A stretch of 64,000 nt of DNA from Yersinia bercovieri ATCC 43970 (GTDB lineage: Bacteria; Pseudomonadota; Gammaproteobacteria; Enterobacterales; Enterobacteriaceae): contig NZ_CP054044.1 in assembly GCF_013282745.1 (NCBI RefSeq), forward strand, positions 2,418,001 to 2,482,000. Direction: 5' to 3'. Position 1 is the first letter of the stretch, and each line of letters starts with the position of its first letter. Under the pieces are notes generated by a model, which was given only the letters and a program-made list of their open reading frames with translations, was not told the origin of the DNA and ran no database searches. Shown in pieces: positions 1-9,500 of this stretch. Made by a program: the position numbers and the translations under genes.

Positions 1-1
1 C

Positions 2-256
2 AGCCACTTGGATAGCGTAGTGATCCCGATTTTTGATAACGACCAGGATATTCCCGCCCTGGCGCAACGAGTTGCAGCGCTGGCAGACAACCGCCCGCTG
101 CAATATGGTTTTTTGGTCCGTGGCCATGGCCTCTATTGCTGGGGGGCGAGTGTGGCTGAGGCTCGCCGCCATTTGGAAGGGCTGGAGTTTCTGTTCCAGT
201 GTGAACTGCAACGTCGGCTGCTAGAAGTTAACGTGCAAAAAGTGGAGGCCAAATGA
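2..256 (+). CDS. mtnB: MtnB, methylthioribulose-1-phosphate dehydratase (3' part)
   Basis: The open frame enters from the left edge of the window and ends in TGA at 254-256, so only the last ~84 residues are present. They match the C-terminal part of the class II aldolase-like dehydratase MtnB, which converts 5-methylthioribulose-1-phosphate to the diketo compound used by MtnC in methionine salvage. The zinc ligands in the N-terminal part lie outside the window; the stretch RGHGLYCWG, typical of the late family HGxY region, is visible. Its stop overlaps the mtnC start (ATGA at 253-256), which indicates translational coupling in an mtnB-mtnC-mtnD operon. Confidence 0.9.
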   Translation, partial: SHLDSVVIPIFDNDQDIPALAQRVAALADNRPLQYGFLVRGHGLYCWGASVAEARRHLEGLEFLFQCELQRRLLEVNVQKVEAK

Positions 257-954
257 TTCAGGCGATTGTGACCGATATTGAAGGTACTACCACTGACATC
301 CGTTTTGTCCATCAAGTGCTGTTCCCCTATGCCCGCCAACGGCTGACACCCTTTTTGCTTGAGCATCAGCAGGATGTAGATATTGCTGCGGCGCTGGCGG
401 ATTTACGCCGCGAATTGGCGCAGCCGGAGGCTGATATTGAAACACTGGCTGTCGCCTTACACGGTTTTATGGATGAAGATCGCAAGTCTACCGCGCTGAA
501 AGCCATTCAGGGCATCATCTGGCGCACCGGTTATCTGCAAGGGGATTTTCGCGGCCATCTCTACCCGGAGGTCGCTCAGCAATTGGCTGATTGGCAACAG
601 CAGGGCGTGGGGCTGTATGTCTACTCCTCCGGCTCGGTCGCGGCGCAGAAATTGCTGTTTGGTTACAGTGATGCAGGGGATTTACGCCCACTGTTTAGTG
701 GCTATTTTGATACCCATGTCGGGGCCAAGCGTGAGATCGGCTCTTATCAGAATATCGCCAGTCAGTTAGCTATCGTGCCGCAAGCTTTGCTGTTCTTGTC
801 CGATATTCGTCAGGAGCTGGATGCGGCACAACTGGCGGGCTGGCACACCTGCCAGTTAATTCGTGACCTCCCCGATAGCGAGAGCCATCACCCCCAAGTA
901 AACCGTTTCGATCAGATTGATTTAACGACTTTAAATCGCGAGCAGAGGATATGA
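253..954 (+). CDS. mtnC: MtnC, enolase-phosphatase E1
   Basis: A 233-residue HAD-superfamily enzyme of the bifunctional enolase-phosphatase type. It enolises and then dephosphorylates 2,3-diketo-5-methylthiopentyl-1-phosphate to the acireductone. The N-terminal [11 protein letters not shown] holds the modified HAD motif I (D8 and E10), and YSSGS near residue 127 fits motif II. The length is normal for the family. The start ATG at 253 overlaps the mtnB stop by 4 bp, and mtnD follows after 4 bp, so the three genes form one operon. Cytoplasmic. Confidence 0.95.
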   Translation: MIQAIVTDIEGTTTDIRFVHQVLFPYARQRLTPFLLEHQQDVDIAAALADLRRELAQPEADIETLAVALHGFMDEDRKSTALKAIQGIIWRTGYLQGDFRGHLYPEVAQQLADWQQQGVGLYVYSSGSVAAQKLLFGYSDAGDLRPLFSGYFDTHVGAKREIGSYQNIASQLAIVPQALLFLSDIRQELDAAQLAGWHTCQLIRDLPDSESHHPQVNRFDQIDLTTLNREQRI

Positions 955-958
955 CAGC

Positions 959-1501
959 ATGAGCGGATTAACGATTTTCAGTGATCAACAGCCCGACCAG
1001 CCGCTGTGGCAGAGCCGTGATGCGGATGAAATTCAGCAGCAACTGGCGGCGATTGGTGTGCGCTTTGAGCGCTGGCAGGCGGATCGTGAGCTGGGTGAGA
1101 ACCCGCAACCTGAGGCCGTGATCGCGGCTTATCAACATGAAATTGACCGGCTGGTGGCGGAAAAGGGCTATCAGAGCTGGGATGTGATCAGCATGCGGCC
1201 CGACAATGCGCAGCGCCAACTGTTGCGCGAGAAGTTTTTGTCCGAGCATACCCACGGCGAAGATGAAGTGCGTTTCTTCGTTGAGGGCTGTGGGCTGTTT
1301 TGCTTGCATCTCGATGGCAAAATTTACCAAATTTTATGTGAAAAGAGTGATTTGCTGTCAGTGCCAGCGGATACTCGCCACTGGTTTGATATGGGGTCAG
1401 CGCCGAATTTCACCGCGATTCGGCTATTTGATAATCCAGAAGGTTGGGTGGCACATTTTACTGGCGATAAAATAGCCGATGCTTATCCCCATTTAGCATA
1501 A
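959..1501 (+). CDS. mtnD: MtnD, acireductone dioxygenase
   Basis: A 180-residue cupin that oxidises the acireductone made by MtnC. The metal in this family (Fe or Ni) decides whether the methionine precursor keto acid plus formate, or an off-pathway CO-releasing product, is formed. The metal ligands can be read directly: H97, H99 and E103 in HTHGEDE, and H141 in TRHWF, matching the Klebsiella enzyme offset by one residue. It starts 4 bp after mtnC, with AGAGGA at 944-949 as ribosome binding site inside the end of mtnC. It is the last gene of the mtnBCD operon and converges on mtnA. Confidence 0.95.
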   Translation: MSGLTIFSDQQPDQPLWQSRDADEIQQQLAAIGVRFERWQADRELGENPQPEAVIAAYQHEIDRLVAEKGYQSWDVISMRPDNAQRQLLREKFLSEHTHGEDEVRFFVEGCGLFCLHLDGKIYQILCEKSDLLSVPADTRHWFDMGSAPNFTAIRLFDNPEGWVAHFTGDKIADAYPHLA

Positions 1502-1534
1502 AGAGATAAAACCTATTTAATCGCCCCGGATTTT

Positions 1535-1568
1535 GCCGCTACTCTCTTATCAACCAGAGAGCAGCGGC
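1535..1568. terminator. Hairpin between convergent mtnD and mtnA
   Basis: GCCGCT-a-CTCTC pairs with GAGAG-c-AGCGGC around a 10-base loop, giving a strong stem with one mismatch. It sits in the 70-bp gap between two converging genes. Neither side has a good U-tract, so it may be a processing or barrier hairpin rather than a classic intrinsic terminator. Confidence 0.5.
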
Positions 1569-1571
1569 TAG

Positions 1572-2612
1572 TTAGCGCTGAGGCTGGAAAAAGCCTGCGG
1601 CCACTTGTTCTGGCGTGATAACGCCGCTGTCTAGTACCCAACCACTGATTAATGCCGCCGGAGTGACATCAAATGCCGGGTTGTACACCGGGGCACTCTC
1701 TGGAGCCCATTGGCAACTGCCAAAACTCCCCGTAACGCCCATCACCTCACTGGCAGCACGTTGCTCAATGGGGATCGCCGCGCCATTAGGACAGGCGGGA
1801 TCATGGGTGGTGTGGGGGGCGGCCACATAGAAAGGGATGCGGTGGTAGTGAGCCAATACCGCCAGACTGTAGGTGCCAATTTTATTCGCCACATCACCAT
1901 TGGCGGCGATGCGATCCGCACCCACCCAAACTGCATCCACTCTGCCCTGAGCCATCAGGCTAGCGGCCATCGAATCACAAATTAATTGATATGGAATGCC
2001 CAGCTCACCCAACTCCCAGGCGGTTAAGCGCCCGCCTTGCAATAAAGGCCGGGTTTCATCAACCCATACCTGACGAATATTGCCTTGCTGATGTGCGCGT
2101 AGTAATACGCCAATAGCGGTGCCGATGCCCGCAGTTGCTAGCCCGCCAGTGTTACAGTGGGTGAGCAGGTTGCTGCCCGATTTAACCAATGTCGCGCCAT
2201 GCTGAGCAATGCGCTCACACAATTCGCGGTCTTCATCCACCAGACGCAATGCCTCGTGGGTCATGGCCTCGACCCAATTTGGTTGTAATAGCGCCTGTTG
2301 CATCCGCGCCAGATTATTCATCAAATTAACGGCGGTCGGGCGCGACTCCCGCAGTGCAATCAATGTCTGTTCAAGTTGCGCTTGCGATAAGCCGCGCTCT
2401 GCCAGCAAGGCTAGCAATAGGCTGGCGGATAGGCCAATCAGGGGGGCGCCACGGACGCGCAGCGTCTGAATATGCTCAATCAGCAACTCTAGGGTATCGG
2501 CTGACAGCCACTCCTGACGTTGGGGCAGTGCTTGCTGGTCAAGTATCCAAAGTTGGTTATCAACAATTCTTAAGCTGGTTGTCTGTAAATCAAGCTTGTT
2601 AAGCATCTGCAT
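1572..2612 (-). CDS. mtnA: MtnA, methylthioribose-1-phosphate isomerase
   Basis: A 346-residue member of the eIF2B-alpha-like aldose-ketose isomerase family. It converts 5-methylthioribose-1-phosphate to methylthioribulose-1-phosphate, the substrate of MtnB. Family signatures visible are RVRGAPLIG near residue 53, [12 protein letters not shown] with the catalytic cysteine near residue 153, and [19 protein letters not shown] with the catalytic aspartate. It is transcribed away from mtnK across a region with a MetJ operator, so the two first steps of the pathway are probably co-regulated by methionine status. MQMLNKLD leaves ATG 2612 or the second methionine (2606) as possible starts. Confidence 0.95.
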   Translation of the reverse strand: MQMLNKLDLQTTSLRIVDNQLWILDQQALPQRQEWLSADTLELLIEHIQTLRVRGAPLIGLSASLLLALLAERGLSQAQLEQTLIALRESRPTAVNLMNNLARMQQALLQPNWVEAMTHEALRLVDEDRELCERIAQHGATLVKSGSNLLTHCNTGGLATAGIGTAIGVLLRAHQQGNIRQVWVDETRPLLQGGRLTAWELGELGIPYQLICDSMAASLMAQGRVDAVWVGADRIAANGDVANKIGTYSLAVLAHYHRIPFYVAAPHTTHDPACPNGAAIPIEQRAASEVMGVTGSFGSCQWAPESAPVYNPAFDVTPAALISGWVLDSGVITPEQVAAGFFQPQR

Positions 2613-2673
2613 TATCAGTTAAATCCATGTTGCGTTATTGCATCTGGGTTCTTATTCTGCCAACATGCCATAC

Positions 2674-2689
2674 GGATGTATAGACGTCT
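2674..2689. promoter_or_regulatory. MetJ operator (met boxes) between mtnA and mtnK
   Basis: Two adjacent 8-mers, GGATGTAT (2674-2681) and AGACGTCT (2682-2689). The second is the perfect met-box consensus, the first a degenerate partner; MetJ binds two or more tandem boxes. Its place 62 bp upstream of divergent mtnA and 217 bp upstream of mtnK suggests S-adenosylmethionine-dependent repression of mtnA, perhaps of both genes. Confidence 0.7.
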
Positions 2690-2710
2690 ATACCCTTCTT
2701 TTTTGCAGTT

Positions 2711-2795
2711 ACAGCGTTGTTAGCCGCTCTCACTCACCCGAATCACTGACTCGAGTCAGCTCAGCGGGATTCATTCGTTTGCTGCCTAGCTGTAC
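2711..2795. repeat. ERIC-core-like repeat
   Basis: Contains CTCACTCACCCGAATCACT, the perfect palindrome GACTCGAGTC, then CAGCGGGATTC and TTTGCTGCC. Read on the minus strand this matches the centre of the enterobacterial repetitive intergenic consensus (the zone around the ERIC1R/ERIC2 primer sites). The outer arms of the full ~127-bp element are not recognisable, so it is a partial or diverged copy. It separates the MetJ operator from mtnK. Confidence 0.7.
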
Positions 2796-2906
2796 CACCA
2801 ATAAATTTGGGTAAATATTGTTACGCCTAACTAAAGAATAATTTCACGGCTCAGCAAATGGTTGGCGGTGAGTGGATCAGAATCAGGATAGAACAAGAGG
2901 TTAAAG

Positions 2907-4106
2907 ATGTCGCGCTACTATACCTTTACTGCTGCGAATGCCGTTGAATATGCTCGCCAATTTGGTCAAGTGGCTGATCCACTGACTTTGGTCACAGCAG
3001 ATGAAATTGGGGATGGTAACCTCAATCTGGTGTTTAAAATCCGTGATGCTGCGGGCGTCAGTCGGGTGATTGTCAAGCAGGCGCTGCCCTATGTGCGCTG
3101 TGTCGGTGAGTCCTGGCCCCTAACCTTGGATCGCGCCCGCATTGAAGCCGAAACCCTGCTGACACACCGCCAATTTTGCCCACAACACACGGTTAATGTG
3201 CTGCATCACGATGCGGAACTGGCGGTCATGGTGCAGGAAGATCTATCCGACCACGAAATCTGGCGTAGTGAACTGATTCAGGGAAAATATTACCCGCAGG
3301 CGGCTTCGCAACTGGGCGAGTATCTGGCGCAAACCCTCTTCCATACCTCAGATTTTTATCAGTCGGCGCAAGCCAAAAAGGCGGCAGTGAGCCGCTATAC
3401 CAACCCTGAGCTATGCCAAATCACCGAAGATCTCTTCTTTACCGATCCCTATATAGACCATGAGCGCAATAATTTCGACCCCGCACTCTTACCTGAGGTG
3501 CTGGCGCTGCGGCAGGATAGTGCGCTTAAATTGGCGGTGGCGTCGCTCAAACATCGTTTCCTTAGCAAGGCTGAGGCGTTGCTGCATGGTGATATTCACA
3601 GCGGTTCCATTTTCGTTGCTGATGGCCGCCTAAAAACCATTGATGCTGAATTTGGTTTCTATGGCCCTATCGGGTTTGATATCGGCACTGCGCTGGGGAA
3701 TTTACTGCTCAATTACTGCGGATTACCCGGATTAACAGGCCCGCGGGATGCGGCGGCGGGACGTGAGCAGCGCCTGAAGGATATCCATTTGATTTGGCAA
3801 ACCTTCGCTCACCGTTTTGTGGCGTTAAGTGAGGAGAAAACCCAGGACTCAGCACTGGCGATACAAGGGTATGCACAGCAGTTTCTACAGCAGGTATGGC
3901 AAGATGCGGTGGGGTATTGCGGCAGTGAATTAATCAGGCGCACCATCGGTTTGGCCCATGTGGCAGATCTGGATAGCATTGCTGATGATGAGATGCGCAG
4001 AGCATGCCAACGCCATGCGCTGAGTCTGGGATCTACCTTGATATTGGCTGCACCACACATTGGTAGCATTGATGGTTTTATTGCTCGCATTAGGCAGAAT
4101 GGATAA
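2907..4106 (+). CDS. mtnK: MtnK, methylthioribose kinase
   Basis: A 399-residue protein-kinase-like (APH fold) sugar kinase that phosphorylates 5-methylthioribose to its 1-phosphate, the entry step of methionine salvage in enterobacteria. Visible are the nucleotide loop [14 protein letters not shown] near residue 31, the catalytic-loop HGD in LLHGDIHSG, and the metal-binding region [16 protein letters not shown]. Length is as expected. ATG 2907 follows AAGAGG. It is divergent from mtnA. Confidence 0.95.
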   Translation: MSRYYTFTAANAVEYARQFGQVADPLTLVTADEIGDGNLNLVFKIRDAAGVSRVIVKQALPYVRCVGESWPLTLDRARIEAETLLTHRQFCPQHTVNVLHHDAELAVMVQEDLSDHEIWRSELIQGKYYPQAASQLGEYLAQTLFHTSDFYQSAQAKKAAVSRYTNPELCQITEDLFFTDPYIDHERNNFDPALLPEVLALRQDSALKLAVASLKHRFLSKAEALLHGDIHSGSIFVADGRLKTIDAEFGFYGPIGFDIGTALGNLLLNYCGLPGLTGPRDAAAGREQRLKDIHLIWQTFAHRFVALSEEKTQDSALAIQGYAQQFLQQVWQDAVGYCGSELIRRTIGLAHVADLDSIADDEMRRACQRHALSLGSTLILAAPHIGSIDGFIARIRQNG

Positions 4107-4684
4107 TTAAAATATTTTCCTGAGTAATATTTCAGCATCTTCATTATAATATAAATACCTTGCATAATAATGCGGGGTTTTATATTGCGACTGCTTAAAT
4201 TAAAGCTAATATAGCCTCCTCCTTATTTATAAAAACAATAATTTTGTTTTTTAATATTATTTCCCCCTATTTATTTTTTTTAATAACTTATTTGCATATC
4301 AAGTTCACTAGGCAAATTATAGACGTGGCCTAACATCTATTTTATATCCTAGTTTTTTCAATGTGTTATATGATTAATCAGTTAATAATATATAAAAATA
4401 TTTTTCATTTTTCATTTAAAATCAGAACTTATTATTTTTCCATATTAATAGTTGTATATTTAACTCAAATAAATATTTGTGATAAATAAGCCTAGCCAAT
4501 TAGTCTTAAGTAGCAAGGTAAAAGCCATGTTTTTGTAATAATTCATCATGATTAAATTGACTTTATTTCTATGGCTTAAATATGTTGCTTAATGTGTTTG
4601 CTAATTAAAAAATAATTAATACTTTGGGCCAGTGCTAAATAATTGTGAGTAGTATTATTTTATCTGGTGCTATTCTTATTTTAA
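4107..4684. other. AT-rich intergenic region upstream of the TPS locus
   Basis: About 580 bp, visibly very AT-rich (many A/T runs), unlike the flanking housekeeping genes. No open frame with a ribosome binding site and no clear hairpin was found. It should hold the promoter of the downstream tpsB-tpsA operon. Its composition is typical of silenced, horizontally acquired DNA. Confidence 0.6.
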
Positions 4685-6502
4685 ATGGGCTTATTTTATG
4701 CGATATTTTCACTTTACAGAGAGATCATTAAGTCAGGTAAAGCTCAACCTCAATACTATTTTGTTTATTGTTGTTTTTTTTGCTTCTCAATTTTTATTAT
4801 CTCACCACTAGTTGCCGCACCTAAAATAATCAACGTACCGAATTCGGGGGCAATCGGAAATGAAATTAGACAAACGACAGTCGAACCGCAAGTTGCACCA
4901 CATGAAGCTGAAATACAGTTACCGCCATTAACGCCACCTCTTCCATTAGATAGCTCTATTGCGTCAGGTCAGTTCATGCTGCGCGAGATTAGGTTTGAGG
5001 GCGAAATACGGTTAATGAACTCTAGCCTTAAGGATCTACAGGCTATCGTCAGCCCCTGGTTAGGCCGACTATTAAGCTTTTCTGATTTGCAGAATATGAC
5101 ATTGGCAATAACGCGTTTTTATCGCCAAAAAGGGTGGGTAGCGGCCCAGGCAATATTGCCGCCACAAACTGTTCGTGATGGAACCATTTTAGTCCGCATT
5201 ATTTCAGGCAGATTAGATAACCCAGAGGTAAATAATCAGAGTCGATTGAATACGCAATTTGCAACAGCTGTGATTAAAAGTAATAGTTGTAGTCAAGAGA
5301 TGGGACTCTTCGGTGAAAAAGATTGTGCTGCATCTCCGGCAGAATTATCCCGCCTGGAGCGTACCGCGCTTATTTTAAATGAGATACCTGGGGTTGATGC
5401 TTCTCTCTCATTAAAACCAGGAACTCAGTCGGGAACCACACGAATTTATGCCGATATTATGCCAGGCCAATTAGCAAATGGATATTTTGGTATTGATAAT
5501 CAGGGCAATGATTATTCTGGTCACAATCGGTTATTAGCGGGAGGTGCACTCAATAATCTGATTGGCTGGGGTGACCAACTACGGACTGACTTGATTTTAT
5601 CCAGCTCCGCTGATGTTTTTAATGGTTTGTTGGATTATAACTTTCCTATTAATACTTATGGAACCCGTGCAGCACTAAATTATAGCTATCTGGATTATAC
5701 GTTGAAGGGGCCTTTTGAGATATTGGATGCCCGTGGACACTCTAATACCTGGGGTATTAACTTGCTCCATCCGTGGATACGAACATCTGCTGCCCGTATT
5801 AATGCGAATGCCGGTTATTATCAGGCCAGAATGCGTGATTCACTTATTCTTATTCCGGAGCAAAAACGTAATATTAATGCAAGTGCGTTTGATATTAATG
5901 GCTCATTTAGCGCGTTACCCCAGGGAGTGAGTGATTTCTATTTACTCGGCACGGCAGGGCATCTCTCGCTGGATGATGAATTTAGCCAAAGTATAAATTC
6001 TCTTACCGGAATTAGCGGTACTTTTGCCCGCTTTAATTATCGTGTTGGTCATGATCAAGGTTTTGGCGCTTATTTTTCATTCTTCAACCAATTTACCGGA
6101 CAAATGGCCAGTAAGAATCTTGATAGTTCCCAAAAGCTATTACTGGGAGGGCCACTGGCTGTTCGTGCCTATGGTATTGGTGAGGGGGCCGTGGATAAAG
6201 GGACGCTTTTTACGACTGAATTACGCGTGCGCTGGCAGCCCCCGCTTCCTTTATGGGCAGGGACCGATAATCAAGTCACATTTGCGGCATTTTTTGATCA
6301 AGGGTGGGGCTCTTATTATCGCCAGCCTATCGAGGGTATTCCTAAAAATAACATCAATCTATCTGGTTTTGGTTCCTATATTACTCTTGCCCGCCCGGCA
6401 GATTACTCCTTAAACCTAACCTGGGCACAGCGAACCGGTCAGGCTGCAACGAGTCCTCCGGATAATCACCAATTTTGGCTTAGCGCTTACAAGATGTTTT
6501 AG
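4685..6502 (+). CDS. TpsB-type outer-membrane transporter (HMW1B/EtpB/FhaC family)
   Basis: 605 residues. A hydrophobic secretion signal ends near residue 45 (SPLVAAPK). A proline-rich linker (PPLTPPLPLD) follows, then a POTRA_2-like domain at about residues 95-170 (REIRFEGEIRL to ILVRIISGRLD), then a ShlB-type 16-strand barrel region. LAVRAYGIGEGAVDKG near residue 495 corresponds to the VRGY/F loop-6 motif of FhaC, and the protein ends in the aromatic residues KMF expected of an outer-membrane barrel. It should export the exoprotein encoded 40 bp downstream. ATG 4685 has an in-frame TAA immediately before it and no good ribosome site, so the start is uncertain. Closest named analogues are HMW1B and EtpB, whose loci also carry a glycosyltransferase. 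Confidence 0.9.
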   Translation: MGLFYAIFSLYREIIKSGKAQPQYYFVYCCFFCFSIFIISPLVAAPKIINVPNSGAIGNEIRQTTVEPQVAPHEAEIQLPPLTPPLPLDSSIASGQFMLREIRFEGEIRLMNSSLKDLQAIVSPWLGRLLSFSDLQNMTLAITRFYRQKGWVAAQAILPPQTVRDGTILVRIISGRLDNPEVNNQSRLNTQFATAVIKSNSCSQEMGLFGEKDCAASPAELSRLERTALILNEIPGVDASLSLKPGTQSGTTRIYADIMPGQLANGYFGIDNQGNDYSGHNRLLAGGALNNLIGWGDQLRTDLILSSSADVFNGLLDYNFPINTYGTRAALNYSYLDYTLKGPFEILDARGHSNTWGINLLHPWIRTSAARINANAGYYQARMRDSLILIPEQKRNINASAFDINGSFSALPQGVSDFYLLGTAGHLSLDDEFSQSINSLTGISGTFARFNYRVGHDQGFGAYFSFFNQFTGQMASKNLDSSQKLLLGGPLAVRAYGIGEGAVDKGTLFTTELRVRWQPPLPLWAGTDNQVTFAAFFDQGWGSYYRQPIEGIPKNNINLSGFGSYITLARPADYSLNLTWAQRTGQAATSPPDNHQFWLSAYKMF

Positions 6503-6542
6503 CGCTTATCGGCATTTTTGTCAGGTTTAATGGACGTGAATA

Positions 6543-9500
6543 ATGAACAGTAAATTATACAAACTTGTTTTTTGTCATCGGTTGGGATGTCTGGTTGCTG
6601 TCGGGGAATTTAGCCGCGCCTATGGCAAATCATTTTCGTCTACAGGCGGGCGATCAATTAAAAATATGGGTGCCAGATCCGGAATATTAAGTTGCCTGCC
6701 GATCATGACTGGATTAGCTCTCGGGACATTGCCTTTATGGGTGCTAGCCCATCCCTCATTACCGGTTAACGGACAAATTGTTCTCGGTCAGGGTGGAATA
6801 GAGGTGAATAACGCCACTCTTACCGTAGTCCAGCAAAGCGATAAATTGGCGATCAACTGGGGCAGTTTTGATATTGCAGCAGGGAGTAGTGTTATTTATA
6901 ACCAGCCGGGACAGCAGAGCATTGCACTAAATCGAGTGCTAGGGCGTGATGCATCACAAATATATGGCAACTTAAAAGCAAATGGTCAGGTCTTTTTACT
7001 TAATCCAAATGGCATTCTATTTGGTAAAGGTGCACAAGTTGATGTTGGTGGGTTAGTCGCCAGTACTAAATCGATGTCTAATCAAGATTTTATTAATGGA
7101 TGTTATACGCTGACCAGCCGAAGAGATGAAGGTCAGGTGATTAATCAGGCCAATTTACACACTACCGAGGGAGGCTATATCGCACTGGTGGGACAGCGCG
7201 TTGATAATCACTCTTCAGCTGTTATTAATACCCCGCAGGGGAGAGTGGTATTAGCCAGTGGCAGTCGCGTTACGCTTAATCTGGATCACGGGAACTTGCT
7301 CGGTGTGCAAATTCAGGGTGAGCAGGTTAGCACTTTGCTACGCAACGGCGGGCTGATTCAAGCTGATGGTGGGGTTATTCAACTGACCGCCCGTGGCAGA
7401 GAGATGGTAATGGATAACGTAATTGACCATACCGGTATTCTACAGGCTCGCGGCTTGTCTGAAAAAAATGGCACCATTTATCTTGATGGTGGCAGTGAGG
7501 GGGTGGTGAAGCAGCAGGGGCTGATGGATGTCAGTAGCTCGCAGGGTCGTGGCGGGAGTGTTATTTTGCAAGGTGAAAACATTCACCTGGTTGCCGGTAG
7601 CAAGATTGCTGCCCATGGCACTGAGGGGGGTGGAAAAGTGTTGGTTGGCGGGGATTGGCAGGGAAAAAATGATCGGATAAAAAAGGCCCGTTCAGTCGTC
7701 ATGGATAAAGGTGCGAGTATAGATGTTGCTGCCACCATTAAGGGGCCTGGCGGCACTACCGTGTTATGGTCAGAATATTACAGCGGTTTTTATGGCGATA
7801 TTAATGCTCGCGGTGGGCCACAATCAGGTGATGGTGGTCGGGTCGAAACCTCCAGCCGACGTAATTTACAAGCCTTTGGTCAGGTTGACGCCAGCGCTAT
7901 TAATGGCAGTCGGGGCAGTTGGTTACTCGATCCGGCGGAGGTGACCATTGTCGGCAATGGCACTGAAAGTGGTTCATCAATGCAGGTGGGGGATATTCCT
8001 GCCGGATATGTCACTAATACACAGATTTTCGTCCCGACCACTAATGTTGCCCAGATATTAAATACCAGTATCAATTCTCAGCTTAATACTGGCACCAATG
8101 TAACTATTACTACCAGTAATAGCAGTTTACTGAGTTGCCGCTGGTGCAATATTACGTTAAGTGCTGATATTAATAAAACCGCTGGTACCGATAGCACATT
8201 GACACTGTATGCTGATGGTAATATTGAAGTTGATAATAATATCACTTCAAATATGGGAAAGTTAAATCTCAACTTATTGTCAGGTAATTCAACAGTAGAC
8301 TCGATTATCACCTTAAATAATAGCCATGTCTTATTGAATGGCGGAGACTTGTTGGCAAAACATGCTGATAAAAATCACATGGCGCGTATCTCTATTTTGG
8401 GGGGGCGATATGAGGTCGGTAACCTAACCCTTGAGGGGAATACTGGGGTGGCATCTCAGGTTGGTGTCAATATCAGTAATGGTGCTACTATTTTTGCAGC
8501 AGGGAAAATAGATGTTACCGGTGAAAGTAGTAATGCTAATGGCCAAGGGTGGCGGGGCATTGATATCTCTGGCGGTTCAACCCTGACGGCCGCCGATAAT
8601 ATGGAGTTTGATTTTAAGTCTAATTCTAAAACTTCGTGGATGGGAACACTCTCTAATGCAACTATTACTAGTGATAAAGATATTATATTCCAAGTGAATG
8701 GTCGTGCAATAGGTGGTGTGGATATCATTACTTCAAATATTTCCTCCAAGTCTGGCACTATTTTATTTGATATAACGGGTGATATTATTACTACTGGTTT
8801 GGATGGACTTAGGCTCGATGGTTCACAAGTTAGTGGGAAAGGCATTAAATTTGAAGCCAATATCACAGGCGCTGATGGGTTTTTACTCAAAAATAGCAAT
8901 ATCACTGCAACCTCCGGTGATATCAGTGCGAATGTTACCACAAACAATAAAGGGGTCTTTATATTAGGCGACAGTAATATCAATGCCAGTGGCAATATCA
9001 ATCTGACAGCAAAAACCAGTAATTCTATGTTTACGGGGGCAGATGCAATAAAAATAAGGGGTAACTCCAGTAGTGAGTATGTCAATATTACTGCCGGTGG
9101 TCATATATCAATGGTGGCGGTTAATACAGGAAAAGAGATCGGCAATACAATTGCTGCAGATTATGCCAATATCCAGGCTCAGGGAGGAGACTTTAATTTA
9201 AGCATCAGTGGTGTCAAAGGCAGTCCTATCACTAATGTCAGTATCAGTGCCAACAATATTTCACTTAGCGGCAACATCAGTGATAATAATGCGCTAGTGA
9301 TGACCAATACATTTCTTACTGCTAAAGGTGATATTAAGAGTGATTTGAGCGCTCCTGCCAATAAAGCATTGTATTTTAAAGGTAATGGCGGAATGGAGGC
9401 TGGTCAGAATATATTATTAGTAGCCAAAAGCGCTAAAGCCTCTGTGGAGGCAATAACAATCAATGGAACGCCATCTAATCGAATGAATATCACTGCTGGA

